DNA of 64,000 nucleotides, taken from assembly GCF_014697105.1 (NCBI RefSeq), contig NZ_JACJRF010000009.1:62001-126000 (forward strand), written 5' to 3'. The translations under genes were made by a program, and so were the position numbers. The notes beneath the pieces are model-generated. The model made no database searches and was not told where the DNA came from. It saw nothing but the letters and a program-made list of their open reading frames with translations. How positions within the stretch are numbered: position 1 is the first letter of the stretch; each line of letters starts with the position of its first letter. The stretch is from Anabaena subtropica FACHB-260. Lineage in GTDB: Bacteria > Cyanobacteriota > Cyanobacteriia > Cyanobacteriales > Nostocaceae. Positions 1-9,545 of the stretch are shown in pieces.

Positions 1-917
1 TCTGTCTTGATTATAAAAAAGATTTTAAATCTAACATAAACCTTAAAACTAACAGAATTGATCAATCAGGATGAAAATACATGAAATTTTCATCCTGATT
101 ATGTTACCCTTCCTACAATCTGGCTCCTTGTCTCCAAAATAAGGTTGTTACAATTGTTTACTTTATTTTGTGAATAAAAAACTATCTGCAAAACAAAACT
201 ATCCATCCAGAGCCTCCTTATCACAAAATAGTATTTATGAGTGGGCAAGATGTATCAATTATCTGTTGGTTTGCCACACCTAAAAATCCTCATAGTACGA
301 TTGTAGGTACTTATGGTATTGCAGGCGATCTAAATAATGAGTGTTTTTTGTGGTACACAGTAACTAAATTATGGTGATATTGTGAGTGGGGTGGTATTAT
401 AGCCGAATTTAGTTAGGGAGCGATGGGCTACGCCCCACTTGCCCCACTCACTCACTGTAGGCGAGATCGCTTACTCATGGTCGTCCAGCATCCTGCAAAC
501 AGCATCTGGTATTTTGACAACGAAGTGATAATTAAGCGTTTTGTTTTCTCATCTATAGAAGTTTATTATGAAGGAAACAGTCCTTGACAACTGTTATCAG
601 AGATATCAAAATCAAGTTTAATTATTTACTAGGCTGTACGCGTCAGTTGTCAGTCGCTTTTAATCTAGTTTAATAGCCCATCTCCTTGACGATATTATGC
701 AAAATAAGCAAAGCCTACTTAGACAGGCTTTGCTTATTTGATACAACAGTGTTGAGAATTAGGAATAGTAACAACCTAAGTAATTAAACCGCACAGCAAA
801 GCATAAAAACCCTTTTATCCTTAACTCAGTGTCCCCAATTTTTCAGGGAAATCAGAGGTAGAATAGCAATTACTTAAAGTTCTAATCAAGCTGGCTTCCA
901 CTGTGCAGGTTTACTGT
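1..917. other. Intergenic or left-edge region without a convincing gene
   Basis: No supported gene. The longest small frame begins at ATG 237 and ends at TGA 377 (46 codons, plus strand); it has no clear ribosome binding site and no family I recognise, so it may be a relic or chance. The stretch 416-480 carries GC-richer repeat-like sequence (GATGGGCTACGCCCCAC and a following GGCGAGATCGC) typical of dispersed Nostoc repeats. A hairpin at 702-739 is listed separately. Confidence 0.5.
702..739 (-). terminator. Perfect 15-bp stem hairpin, probable terminator of the PEP-CTERM gene
   Basis: Positions 702-716 pair perfectly with 725-739 around an 8-base loop. Read on the minus strand the hairpin ends in TTATTTTG. 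It lies about 180 bases beyond the stop of the minus-strand PEP-CTERM gene, so it is the natural end of that transcript. That it works as a terminator is inferred. Confidence 0.5.
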
Positions 918-1532
918 CTAGGCGGATGCTGGCTTTTTCTTTAGGACTCTACCCAAGGAACCAACAACCAACAAACCGAAAATTATTCCAGGTTCAGGAA
1001 CAAGAGTAGCTGTGAGTTGACCACCATTATCTAATCTACAGTTGGGGAATGTGTCACAGACTTCTGGAGACAGATCATCTTTCAAAAAGATAGCAGCTAT
1101 AGGTAATCCTTGGTCAGGATTGCGATAGGTATAGAAAAGAAGGTCTGTTAAGCTTGTGTTAAAGTCAGCACCTACATCAAAACCATTTGCTGTATCAAAG
1201 CTATCAGATTGCAAAACAGTCTCTGAAACTGTATCAAAGTTGAAATTAAAATTACTACTAGAAGTAGGAAAATTATATCTGAAACTTTGCAACAAACTTC
1301 CTGCGGGGTCGAAGAAAGAAATACCGAACCGATTCAGTTGATCTCTAGTAACAATGCTTCCTTGGAAAGCATTGTCATAACCAAAATAACCTTGAGCCGA
1401 ATAACCCTGATTTCCTGTCCAATCAATTCTGTAAGTAGCAGCGTCAGCACTGGAGATATTGGCTAAAGTAGCCATTGAAGCAACAGCAGCTACAGCTACA
1501 GTAGTTTGTATTTGGTTCAAAATGCTTTTCAT
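918..1532 (-). CDS. PEP-CTERM sorting domain protein
   Basis: A 204-residue secreted protein of unknown specific function. The N-terminus (about residues 1-31) is a signal peptide: basic start, a hydrophobic Ala/Val stretch and a likely cleavage after SSADA. The C-terminus has the tripartite PEP-CTERM tag: VPEP at about 178-181, a hydrophobic segment rich in Ile, Gly, Leu and Val, then the basic tail RVLKKK. In the known family this tag is recognised by an exosortase, which anchors or releases the protein at the surface. The middle part is rich in Asn, Phe and Ser and resembles the low-complexity beta-rich bodies of such proteins. It stands alone, with no exosortase gene in the window. Confidence 0.85.
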   Translation of the reverse strand: MKSILNQIQTTVAVAAVASMATLANISSADAATYRIDWTGNQGYSAQGYFGYDNAFQGSIVTRDQLNRFGISFFDPAGSLLQSFRYNFPTSSSNFNFNFDTVSETVLQSDSFDTANGFDVGADFNTSLTDLLFYTYRNPDQGLPIAAIFLKDDLSPEVCDTFPNCRLDNGGQLTATLVPEPGIIFGLLVVGSLGRVLKKKPASA

Positions 1533-2371
1533 TTTTTTGATAAAAGAAGTAAATTCCGATGTGGTTGCAGCGATCGCTAATTTCTATTTCTGCGTTATAA
1601 AAACGTAGACAATTTTAGCGATAAGTAAGCTCTAGAAATTACTTTCATGTAATTACCTAAGCACATGAGAAGTCAGAATTGCCTGTGCCTATATTAGGAT
1701 TTCCATCTGATTTTTGAAATGTAAGTAGGATGGGTAATACCCACGAAAATCTGGATATGTGTGGACACTAGCCACCTAACACTTAGGTTTCAAGTTTATT
1801 TTACAGACTTTTTTCAAAAATCAAACCGGATTTCTATAGGCTTGGTTACTAATAGCTAGATTCCTAGCTCCTGGGAATTATGAAGACAATTGGTGCTGTC
1901 AGACATTAATAATGTCTAAAACCACTAGTGGGAATTCTATCATTAGATTCAATTTAGTTTTAATAGTTTAGGCTTTATTTTTCAATATAAAAATAAAACA
2001 TATATATATGTGCAGAGTTATTATATTTCCTTGTAATTAAATTACTCTTTAACTGTTCTTAACCAAATATTGCTTTATCCCTAAATATTACAGATTTTCC
2101 TTAATTAGTGGGTTGGTTTGCACATCCATCATCATTCTTCTTTTTCAATTCCTTTAATTGTAATTAATGGAATAAATTAATGTATGCCATTGTTTACAAG
2201 CCCATTTCTACAGATTTCATCAGATATGGATTTGTCAATACCTGATTAATATATATTGATTTTCCCATCTTAGGGAAAACGGTAAATTATGTGAATTCCA
2301 TTAATTAATGGCTTTTTTAAATAAATCATTACCAGAACTTAATCAAGCGGAATTAACTTTTACTAGGCATT
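1533..2371. other. AT-rich divergent intergenic region, no gene seen
   Basis: These 839 bases separate the divergent PEP-CTERM and PhoX-like genes. They are strongly AT-rich, contain one HIP1 site near 1570 and several AT-only runs (for example near 1990-2010 and 2255-2265), but no reading frame with a plausible start and ribosome binding site. Promoters for both flanking genes must lie here, but I could not assign them with confidence. Confidence 0.5.
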
Positions 2372-2392
2372 TTGATTAACCAAAAAATTCTC

Positions 2393-3694
2393 ATGAAAGT
2401 ATCTAGACGTAAATTTTTTACAATAGCGGGTGCAAGCGCAGCTGGTACTGTACTAGCTTCTCCTTTAGAAGGTTTGTTGGCTGGAAAAGCCTTTGGTCAA
2501 CGTCCCGGTACAGGATATGGTCCACTTTTCCGAGGTGCTGATGGGATTTTAGAAGTACCAGAAGGATTTCAATATCGAGTTATATCTCGCGTAAACCAAA
2601 TCATGGCTGATGGTAACCCAGTACCTGGCGCTTTTGATGGAATGGCAGCCTTCCCCGGACCCAGAAATACAACAATCTTGGTTTGTAACCATGAATTGAG
2701 CAACACTTCTGGCACACAAGTACGAGTACCAAATCGCTATGATCCCGTCAGCAGAGGTGGTACTACCAACTTGGTTGTGGGTTCTAATAATCAGCTAATC
2801 AAACAGTTTGCAACTCTCGGCGGAACCATTCGTAACTGTGCTGGTGGTCCAACTCCTTGGGGTTCATGGATTAGTTGTGAAGAAAATACCAGTGTACCTG
2901 GTAGCTCTGACGGGTCTACCCAGTTCCACGGTTATAACTTTGAGGTTCCCGCTAGTGCTACTGGCCCTGTAGAACCAGTACCTTTAAAGGCTATGGGACG
3001 CTTTAACCATGAAGCTGTGGCTGTAGATCCCAAAACTGGAATTGTCTATGAAACTGAAGATAGAGGAAATAGCCTTTTCTACCGTTTCATTCCAAATGTT
3101 CCTGGTAAATTAGCAGAAGGTGGTACACTGCAAGCCTTAAGAATTATAGATAGACCAGGAGTAAATACCGTTACTGGCTTCGTACCATTTGAAAAGTTTA
3201 GTGTAGATTGGGTAACAATTGATGATCCAGATCCAGCTACAGATACTGTCCGAGTGGAGGGTCGCAATAAAGGCGCTGCTCAGTTTGTTCGTGGGGAAGG
3301 TATCTGGTATTCAGGACTAAGTGGCAAGAGTGAGTTGTATTTTGTTGCTACCACTGGTGGTCCTGTTGGTGGTGGTCAAGTGTGGCGCTATATTCCAGAA
3401 GATGAGACTATTGAACTATTTGTCGAGTCTCAATCTAGAGAGGAACTCGATATGCCAGACAATATAGTTGTTGCACCTTTTGGTGATCTCATTCTCTGCG
3501 AAGATGGTCCTGGTGAGCAATACTTGAGAGGTGTAACTCCCCAAGGAGAAATATATAATTTTGCTCGCAACGCTTTAAATAATAGTGAGTTTGCTGGAGC
3601 TTGTTTCTCTCCTGATGGTCGTACTATGTTCGTCAATATCTATTCCGGTGTTACTCTGGCAATTTGGGGTCCTTGGAACAGTAGAAGAGGTTAG
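2393..3694 (+). CDS. PhoX/DUF839 family protein, Tat-exported putative phosphatase
   Basis: The protein has 433 residues from ATG 2393; a TTG at 2372 would add seven, but the ATG places the twin-arginine motif SRRKFF at residues 4-9, as usual for Tat signals. The signal ends near KAFGQ at about residue 35. The body matches the DUF839/PhoX family: it has an FDGMAAFPG segment, GGTIRNCAGGPTPWGSW followed by SCEEN, FNHEAVAVDP, and near the C-terminus FAGACFSPDGRTMFVN. PhoX proteins are calcium-dependent secreted phosphatases, but many are much longer, so the substrate is uncertain; the family assignment is firm and phosphatase activity is inferred. Single gene with its own terminator. Confidence 0.8.
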   Translation: MKVSRRKFFTIAGASAAGTVLASPLEGLLAGKAFGQRPGTGYGPLFRGADGILEVPEGFQYRVISRVNQIMADGNPVPGAFDGMAAFPGPRNTTILVCNHELSNTSGTQVRVPNRYDPVSRGGTTNLVVGSNNQLIKQFATLGGTIRNCAGGPTPWGSWISCEENTSVPGSSDGSTQFHGYNFEVPASATGPVEPVPLKAMGRFNHEAVAVDPKTGIVYETEDRGNSLFYRFIPNVPGKLAEGGTLQALRIIDRPGVNTVTGFVPFEKFSVDWVTIDDPDPATDTVRVEGRNKGAAQFVRGEGIWYSGLSGKSELYFVATTGGPVGGGQVWRYIPEDETIELFVESQSREELDMPDNIVVAPFGDLILCEDGPGEQYLRGVTPQGEIYNFARNALNNSEFAGACFSPDGRTMFVNIYSGVTLAIWGPWNSRRG

Positions 3695-3747
3695 TAGAAT
3701 TTCTGAATACCCTAGCTGAGAAACCAAAAAAGCAGTAACCAAAAATC

Positions 3748-3799
3748 AATGTAGCTTATCCCCAAATTCATCATGAGGATAGGCTACATTTTACTTTTT
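3748..3799 (+). terminator. Rho-independent terminator of the PhoX-like gene
   Basis: Positions 3748-3761 pair with 3777-3790 (14 bp with one G-U pair), followed on the plus strand by TTTACTTTTTA. It sits 53 bases after the stop codon at 3694. Confidence 0.75.
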
Positions 3800-4069
3800 A
3801 ATAGCCGTACCATTTTTGGTATCACGAGCAAATTTCCTCTACATATTGGCGAAGGTATGATAACGATATGGATTTAGTTAAAGAATTTTTGAATTAGATG
3901 TGATAAAAGAAAATACTGTATTATGTTTAAACTCACTTTATGATTCTTCAATACAGGATATGGTGTAGTTTAGATAAGTTATAAAAATAAAACTTCACTA
4001 TGAATAAGTAGTATGGATAATCTCAGACTACTTTAGTGTTTGAATAATAAAAAAAATAAAAATACAAAA

Positions 4070-4089
4070 GGGCATCTTTTTAGATGCCC
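4070..4089 (-). terminator. Terminator of the O-antigen-ligase-like gene
   Basis: An 8-bp perfect stem (GGGCATCT with AGATGCCC) closes a four-base loop. On the minus strand it is followed by TTTTGTATTTTTATTTTTTT, a strong U-tract. It lies 240 bases beyond the minus-strand stop at 4328. Confidence 0.75.
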
Positions 4090-4327
4090 GTCATGCAGGA
4101 ACACCTTAAAGGGTTATCCCTACACCTTCCCAACAATCAGCAACAGTGACTAATTAGTGATTAGCCACACTCACAGTCACAAACGTGAATATAATCATCT
4201 TATTAATTAGTAGCTCTGAATGCCGCAGTGTAACCACTGAAAATTTTTTTGACTATCAATGAATAGTTCGTTAAATTTACTACTAGTAGTTACTTATTCT
4301 ATTTTTGATTTTGGATTAAAGATTGCG

Positions 4328-5644
4328 TTATTTAACAAGTTTATTGTGTTGATTGTAGTGATATGTACTTCCAGAAATAGCAGCTATCATTAACCAAGAT
4401 AAAGTATTTAATCGGAAATCAAAGAGGGTTACATCTACTGTGTTGAATAACAACCACTCTCCCACAACAACAAGATAACTGAAAAATATCAATCTATCTT
4501 TCTTATTTATATAGTTTTCTTGGACTAGAATTTGAGTACCTGCAAACAATATCCAACTAAGTAATCCAAAAAATAGTAAAGTACTGGGAAATCCGGTTTC
4601 AGCAGACAGCATTAAAAATAAATTATGGGGATGTCCCAAATCAATGTTCATCTGCGCTTTGTAAAGGTCGGGAAAGTTACGTAATCCCCACCCTGTCCAG
4701 GGACGTTGTTGAGTCAAAGACCAGGCGAATTGCCACTGAGTTTTTCGCATTAAGGCAATTGGTCTATCGGGATACATTTGATCGTTTAATCTTGCCCAAA
4801 AGAAAGCGGGAACGATGCGGCGAAAAATTTGAGCCACTGGGGAAGGTGCAAAAGCCGCCAACAGGAGGCTGGTGACTGCTGCTGCAACGCCACTGATGAG
4901 TAAACGCCAACCTTGATAAAATGCAAAAGCTAAACAGGCGATGATGGCGATCGCCCACCCATTACGCGAGTTAGTTAAAATCAAGGCAGCAAAGTCGGCA
5001 ATTATGGAGACTGTTAGGAAGATAATCAGGAGTGGAGACTGGGTATAAGTTTCCTCCCTTGATCCTGTACGCCTTGCTTGCCAATGTTCTAAGAGTAATC
5101 CCAGGCTGAGAGTGAAAGCGATCGCTAAATAAGCCGCAAAGAGGTTAGCGTGCATAAATATAGCAGCCATACGCCCTGGCGGATTTCCACCGGGTGCGAT
5201 CCCAAAATCTAACAAAACCCACAAAACTTGTATTTGCAGGTTCCAGGCAAAAAACAATTGTCCAAAGCCCATAATTAGGACTGGTACGGAACTAATAACC
5301 AAAATCCAAGCTATGTGCCGTAACTGAGCAGTTGTTTGAATTAGGAAACTTAAACCTGTAAATAATAAGAAGAATGGTAGTAAATTAAACAACCCGACAA
5401 AAGCTGCTCCTTTGTCATAGGCAAAGCCGGCAGAAACAAAGAGTACAAGACTCAGCAGCCCAAATCCCCAGTTGATGGGACGACGGATAATGGCGCGGTA
5501 TTGGCGTATCCAAGTAACCAATACTGCTAACATCATGCTCACAAATCCCAAAAAAGGTGTGAGTGGAAAGATTAATAGTCCTAATTGAAAGCAATTCCAA
5601 GGAAATTGACAGTCAGGTTTGGGATGGTAAAAAGCTATCTTCAA
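4328..5644 (-). CDS. O-antigen ligase/polymerase-like (Wzy_C) membrane protein
   Basis: A polytopic inner-membrane protein of 438 residues with roughly ten hydrophobic segments. The family mark is the periplasmic loop around residues 318-356: WTGWGLRNFPDLY and then GHPHNLFLMLSAETGFPS, as in Wzy_C/O-antigen ligase proteins that transfer or polymerise lipid-linked glycans. Some cyanobacterial members (the IctB group) were once linked to bicarbonate transport, but nothing here supports that. The start is TTG at 5644; no ATG occurs until about residue 37, inside the first hydrophobic region. No glycosyltransferases are adjacent, so the glycan substrate is unknown. Confidence 0.75.
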   Translation of the reverse strand: MKIAFYHPKPDCQFPWNCFQLGLLIFPLTPFLGFVSMMLAVLVTWIRQYRAIIRRPINWGFGLLSLVLFVSAGFAYDKGAAFVGLFNLLPFFLLFTGLSFLIQTTAQLRHIAWILVISSVPVLIMGFGQLFFAWNLQIQVLWVLLDFGIAPGGNPPGRMAAIFMHANLFAAYLAIAFTLSLGLLLEHWQARRTGSREETYTQSPLLIIFLTVSIIADFAALILTNSRNGWAIAIIACLAFAFYQGWRLLISGVAAAVTSLLLAAFAPSPVAQIFRRIVPAFFWARLNDQMYPDRPIALMRKTQWQFAWSLTQQRPWTGWGLRNFPDLYKAQMNIDLGHPHNLFLMLSAETGFPSTLLFFGLLSWILFAGTQILVQENYINKKDRLIFFSYLVVVGEWLLFNTVDVTLFDFRLNTLSWLMIAAISGSTYHYNQHNKLVK

Positions 5645-5795
5645 GCTAGAACCCCAGGTTAATAATCACACAATTAGGGTATGAGAAGAGGAAAGGGAGC
5701 AACAAGAGGAATTGGAACAGGGAGCAGGAAAGAAAGCTTTATCCTTTTTCCCCTGCACCTTGTTCCTCACTCTGCCCAATTCCCATTCCCTATTT

Positions 5796-6638
5796 TCAAG
5801 CCAATTCCCAACATTCAGCACGGGTAAGACGAATTTGCGCTAAGGCAAAAACAGTGGGGATGATCCGACCGTAATTAGTGGCGATCGTTCTCCAGCCTAA
5901 ATCGGCAAAAAACCAAGCCCACATGACTGGGCCAACAAAGGCAAAGATAGTGCGAACTGTTCCATAACGGGCTGCGCTCACGGTCATACCCTGGCGTGCC
6001 ATTTGCAATGCAACGTAGCTTTGAAACTGTGTTGTCGCTGCCTGAGAACCTTTAACCACAGCATCTTTAGCTACTTGGTAAGTAGCAAAGTGGATGGCAA
6101 ATTGACGGGCAATTTGTTGCAGCACAAAAGGTTTAACAAGGGATGTGACAGCTAAAGCACTACCACCTTTGAACAGCAAGCCTAAAGGGTCACGCTGTAG
6201 TAAGGGTGGTAAGGGGTGTTTCACCTCTGATTTCACAAGCTGAAGCTGTACCTGCACAGCCAATTTTTCTTTTTCTTTTTCTGGTAATTTTTTCCACACC
6301 TGTCCTAGCAGATGTAAAAATACTTCTGCTTCTAAATCAATTGTTGTTAAATCTTGAGAGTAAGGGATTTTTAAATACTTACAGACTTGAATTAATGCTT
6401 GACGATAAGTTACTTGGGTTGTCCGTCCTCGTAATACTGTTACCCCATCGGCGGCTAAAAACCGAAAGCGATTTTCTAGTGAATCTAGCCAAACTTCTCT
6501 GTTTTGGCTCTGAATTTCGATTGGTTCAGGTGTCTGAACATAATCTAGGGGGTTGAACTTACGACTAAACAGAATTGCTGTTAAATCCTGCAATTCTTCT
6601 TCAGTTGCTAACTCTAGCGCCGCCCTCAGTTCATCCAA
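5796..6638 (-). CDS. YaaW-like (UPF0174) protein
   Basis: A protein of 280 residues resembling the YaaW family of enterobacteria, whose role is not settled. An acidic helical N-terminus (DELRAALELATEEELQDLT) is followed by a middle section with LEAEVFLHLLGQVWKKLPEKE and a C-terminal hydrophobic region with GPVMWAWFFADLGWRTI and a final PTVFALAQIRLTR, which is the most conserved piece of the family. The likely start is TTG 6638, preceded by a purine-rich GGAAGGGAAA. It is followed 150 bases later by the O-antigen-ligase-like gene in the same direction. Confidence 0.65.
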   Translation of the reverse strand: MDELRAALELATEEELQDLTAILFSRKFNPLDYVQTPEPIEIQSQNREVWLDSLENRFRFLAADGVTVLRGRTTQVTYRQALIQVCKYLKIPYSQDLTTIDLEAEVFLHLLGQVWKKLPEKEKEKLAVQVQLQLVKSEVKHPLPPLLQRDPLGLLFKGGSALAVTSLVKPFVLQQIARQFAIHFATYQVAKDAVVKGSQAATTQFQSYVALQMARQGMTVSAARYGTVRTIFAFVGPVMWAWFFADLGWRTIATNYGRIIPTVFALAQIRLTRAECWELA

Positions 6639-6933
6639 TTTCCCTTCCTCCCTTCCATGAAGCTTTCCTGTACCCTATTCTACTATTAGCTTTCAGCAGA
6701 AATTGGGTTTGGGGAGTTCTGAGTCCTGAGTTATTAGTTATGAGTACTAAGTAAGATTTCTTCCCCAAAACATTGCTTTTAGGGTATTGGGATTGATAAA
6801 ACTATATTCTTTCGTTGGTTTTATAGTCATCACTCATAACTTTATTAAAAACCTACCCTTGTAAAACTTCCTCAGTCTCCAAGAATTCTTTCATTTTTAA
6901 TTTTGAATTGATTTGTCCCTAATCCTTAAATTT

Positions 6934-7974
6934 ATGAATGATGTTGTCGTTATTGGTGCAGGTATGGCTGGCTTGGTTTGCGCCCAGCAGTTAAGTCAAG
7001 CCGGATATTCGGTGTTGGTTGTGGAAAAGTCCCGTGGTTTGGGGGGACGACTCGCTACACGGCGCTTACACGGGACTTGGGCAGATCATGGAGCCTGTTA
7101 TTTAAAGTCCAAAGGTGAATTATTCACCAGTTTTGTAGAGTTATTGCGCGATCGCCATATTCTAGAAGTTTGGACTGATCAGGTTTATGAACTCCAACCC
7201 AATGTAGCACCTCGTTATGTTGCACCTGCGGGAATGAGTGCGATCGCTAAATTTATCGCCCAAAATCTCAATATTTTGCTCAATCAGCGTGTTACAGAAA
7301 TTAACTTAACACCCGATAATCTTTGGCGTTTAACTTTAGAATCCAGTAATGAAGAATTAACTGCTAAAGCTTTAGTTATTGCCATTCCTGCACCCCAGGC
7401 TTTGATGTTGTTGACATCTTTAGGTGAAGAAGTTTTAAGTAAAGAATTTCTGACAAATTTGAGTACTATAGAATTTTCTCCCTGTATTAGTGCGATCGCT
7501 GGCTATCCTACTTCATCTCATCCACTTCCAGATTGGAAAGCCCTCAACTTTGTCGATGATGCTATTTTGGGGTGGATTGGTTTAGATAGCAGCAAGCGTT
7601 CTCAACCCTTACAGCCAGTATTTGTCTTACAAAGTAGCGCTAATTTTGCTCAACTTCATCTGGAGTCATCAGATTTACAACCCTCAGGAAAGGAGATGTT
7701 AAGCTATGCAGCCCAAGCGCTAGAAATTCCTTGGTTAGATACACCAGATTGGTTGCAAGTACATCGTTGGCGGTATGCCTTTCCCAGTGTTCTTTGGCAA
7801 GATCAAATACTATCTGCTCAAACTGAACTACCTTTAGTTTGTTGTGGTGATTGGTGTGGTGGCAATCTCGCAGAAGGTGCCATGCTTTCTGGACTAGCTG
7901 CATCTGTGGAAATCAACAATCATTTAAACCAGTTACTTCTACCTGATATGAATTTTCTCAAAGTTTTCACCTAA
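6934..7974 (+). CDS. FAD-dependent oxidoreductase, renalase-like amine oxidase family
   Basis: The protein has 346 residues from ATG 6934; a TTG at 6913 would add seven without a better ribosome binding site. The N-terminal Rossmann motif GAGMAG (residues 8-13) is followed by an acidic residue at the end of beta-2 (VVEKSRGLGGRLATRR), typical of NAD(P)-binding-like FAD enzymes of the renalase/amine oxidase group. A second FAD contact, CGDWCGGNLAEGAMLSG, lies at about 303-319. The protein is probably soluble. The substrate is unknown; such proteins are common in cyanobacteria. It stands as a single gene with a hairpin downstream. Confidence 0.75.
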   Translation: MNDVVVIGAGMAGLVCAQQLSQAGYSVLVVEKSRGLGGRLATRRLHGTWADHGACYLKSKGELFTSFVELLRDRHILEVWTDQVYELQPNVAPRYVAPAGMSAIAKFIAQNLNILLNQRVTEINLTPDNLWRLTLESSNEELTAKALVIAIPAPQALMLLTSLGEEVLSKEFLTNLSTIEFSPCISAIAGYPTSSHPLPDWKALNFVDDAILGWIGLDSSKRSQPLQPVFVLQSSANFAQLHLESSDLQPSGKEMLSYAAQALEIPWLDTPDWLQVHRWRYAFPSVLWQDQILSAQTELPLVCCGDWCGGNLAEGAMLSGLAASVEINNHLNQLLLPDMNFLKVFT

Positions 7975-8009
7975 TAATTGCATCTATCGTTAGACTAGTT
8001 GCTCGATAT

Positions 8010-8035
8010 AGGAAGTCTCACTTTTGTGACTTCCT
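8010..8035 (+). terminator. Hairpin after the FAD oxidoreductase gene
   Basis: AGGAAGTC at 8010-8017 pairs with GACTTCCT at 8028-8035, with part of the loop (TCAC with GTGA) able to extend the stem. The U-tract is weak, so termination is likely but not certain. Confidence 0.5.
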
Positions 8036-8511
8036 AAGTTATTCCTTAAAATCAAACACACAGATAATTACACAAAGCTATATATGATTTAAATTAGTTT
8101 GTAATAAGTAATGTTAACAAATCCAGAAAGTTTTACTTCACTAAACTCTTTACCGTAATTAATAGTAAGTAAATCGGCTTTACGTTGATCCCTAGCAATC
8201 TATACTGCATTTTATGTAGATTTTCGTTAAGAAAACGGGAATTTGGAAAAATTGAAATATAAATAAAAAACATTAGACTATACCAGTCTATCGAATCCTC
8301 TTTTTCAAGCGTTATACTGTCAATCAGTCTCAGTTTCAAAAATATGCGTAGAACCAGATTTCTGGAAAGCTACCAAAATAAAAAGTTTGTTTATTGTCGG
8401 AGTGTAAAAACAAAGATAACTTCTAAATGTTTGCCTGAAAGAGATGGCTATTTAGAAAGTTTGCCCTTTGTAAAAATTAAATTACCAACCAGATAAAAAA
8501 GGAGTTAAAAA

Positions 8512-8892
8512 ATGATGAAAACAGTAGTCAATCTCACACAGCAATCCGTCTTGGGAGAGATTGAAAATGTTTTAGATACGTATCCATATCGTCCTTATCA
8601 ACAAGCATTTGCAATCCCTGATTTGCGCCAAGAGCTAATTGCTTTTGTTCTCAACCGGATTCCATGCCTTTATAGCGCCATATCTGACGAACAATTACTA
8701 ATGCAACGCTGTGACAAAGAAAGCTGGTTGAACAACAAATTACCTCGTAGTCCTTTAGAACAGCAACAACACCTACAACGTTTGATTCACGAAGGTATTT
8801 ATTCTATTTTTCAAGAAAAATCAGACTGGATTAGTCATCACCTTTGTGAATCCGTGCAAGCAGGCTGTGAACCATCTCACTGGTTTGGTTAA
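8512..8892 (+). CDS. Small ComFB-like domain protein
   Basis: A soluble protein of 126 residues with a strong ribosome binding site (AAAAAAGGAGTT just upstream of ATG 8512; ATG 8515 is also possible). The core, DLRQELIAFVLNRIPCLYSA at about residues 41-60, resembles the conserved central piece of ComFB proteins, in which a pattern like VAFALNRLPPLYA is typical. ComFB-type proteins of cyanobacteria have been reported to bind cyclic dinucleotides and affect competence or cell size, but this member is diverged and may not bind one. The N-terminus contains ENVLDTYPYRPYQQAF. It is monocistronic. The family call is by eye. Confidence 0.5.
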   Translation: MMKTVVNLTQQSVLGEIENVLDTYPYRPYQQAFAIPDLRQELIAFVLNRIPCLYSAISDEQLLMQRCDKESWLNNKLPRSPLEQQQHLQRLIHEGIYSIFQEKSDWISHHLCESVQAGCEPSHWFG

Positions 8893-8895
8893 CTG

Positions 8896-8957
8896 TTAGT
8901 CAATAGTCATTAGTCGTTAAACAAAAATCCAAGACTATAGACTATTGACTATTGCCA
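8896..8957. repeat. Heptamer-type repeats in inverted arrangement
   Basis: AGTCAATAGTCATTAGTC near 8898 and GACTATAGACTATTGACTA near 8934 are inverted copies of the short repeat family seen at several other intergenic sites in this window. They could form a hairpin after the ComFB-like gene. The rest of the gap up to 9206 holds repeat-like sequence (9040-9075) and no gene. Confidence 0.5.
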
Positions 8958-9206
8958 GGTGTTAATTACAAGTATGAGCTAATAGCTAAGGTAGGCAGAT
9001 GCGATAAGCTACACCTTAATAGAAGCGTACATACTCCTGCAAAGAAGCAAGCTATGGGTAGCGTCTCGTAGCGCTTGTTTATTCCCCGATGTACAAAATA
9101 ATGTTCGCCTAATTCTACATTTGAGCTATTGGCAGTTGTGGAGTAGGCGATGTTTTATGGAAAGCTACTCTACACGCTCTGGGAAGTGAGAGTGAGATAA
9201 AACTAT

Positions 9207-9440
9207 TTACCTTAGTTGATGACGCTCTTCTTCTGCTATTAGTTCAACATTTTCTGGTAAAAAACGTTCATTTTCCTCGTACTCTTGTTGAATCATGTCA
9301 AGAACGTCAATAAGTTCACCACGAGCTTGATCCGGTGTTTTTCCCCAAGGATGATAACCGGACATTGTTGAGATGTTTGCAACAAATGTACTATTATCGC
9401 CAGGGCGGTTCACGGTGGTGTAGCCTTGTTGAGACTGCAT
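9207..9440 (-). CDS. Orphan HicB-like antitoxin family protein
   Basis: This 77-residue protein has the HicB/UPF0150 fold: a beta-strand region FVANISTMSGYHPWGKTPDQARGEL around residues 19-43, then a helix (IDVLDMIQQEYEENE) and LPENVELI. In HicB antitoxins the strand-loop segment reads like SGCHAWGKTPEEA. I see no separate DNA-binding tail and no hicA-like frame on either side, so it may be a solitary member with a role other than neutralising a toxin. Confidence 0.7.
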   Translation of the reverse strand: MQSQQGYTTVNRPGDNSTFVANISTMSGYHPWGKTPDQARGELIDVLDMIQQEYEENERFLPENVELIAEEERHQLR

Positions 9441-9545
9441 GAGGATAGCCTGATCGTTGAAATTACATCTTCAGTGTAAAAGCAAAATCCCAAAAGTAGG
9501 TAAATTTAGCTGTGATGTTCAACTACAGTAATCTTGTGAATCATC

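Noticed and set aside
8133-8339. A 68-codon minus-strand frame between the FAD enzyme and ComFB-like genes
   Set aside because: AT-rich stretch with no family resemblance or ribosome binding site; long frames are expected by chance there.
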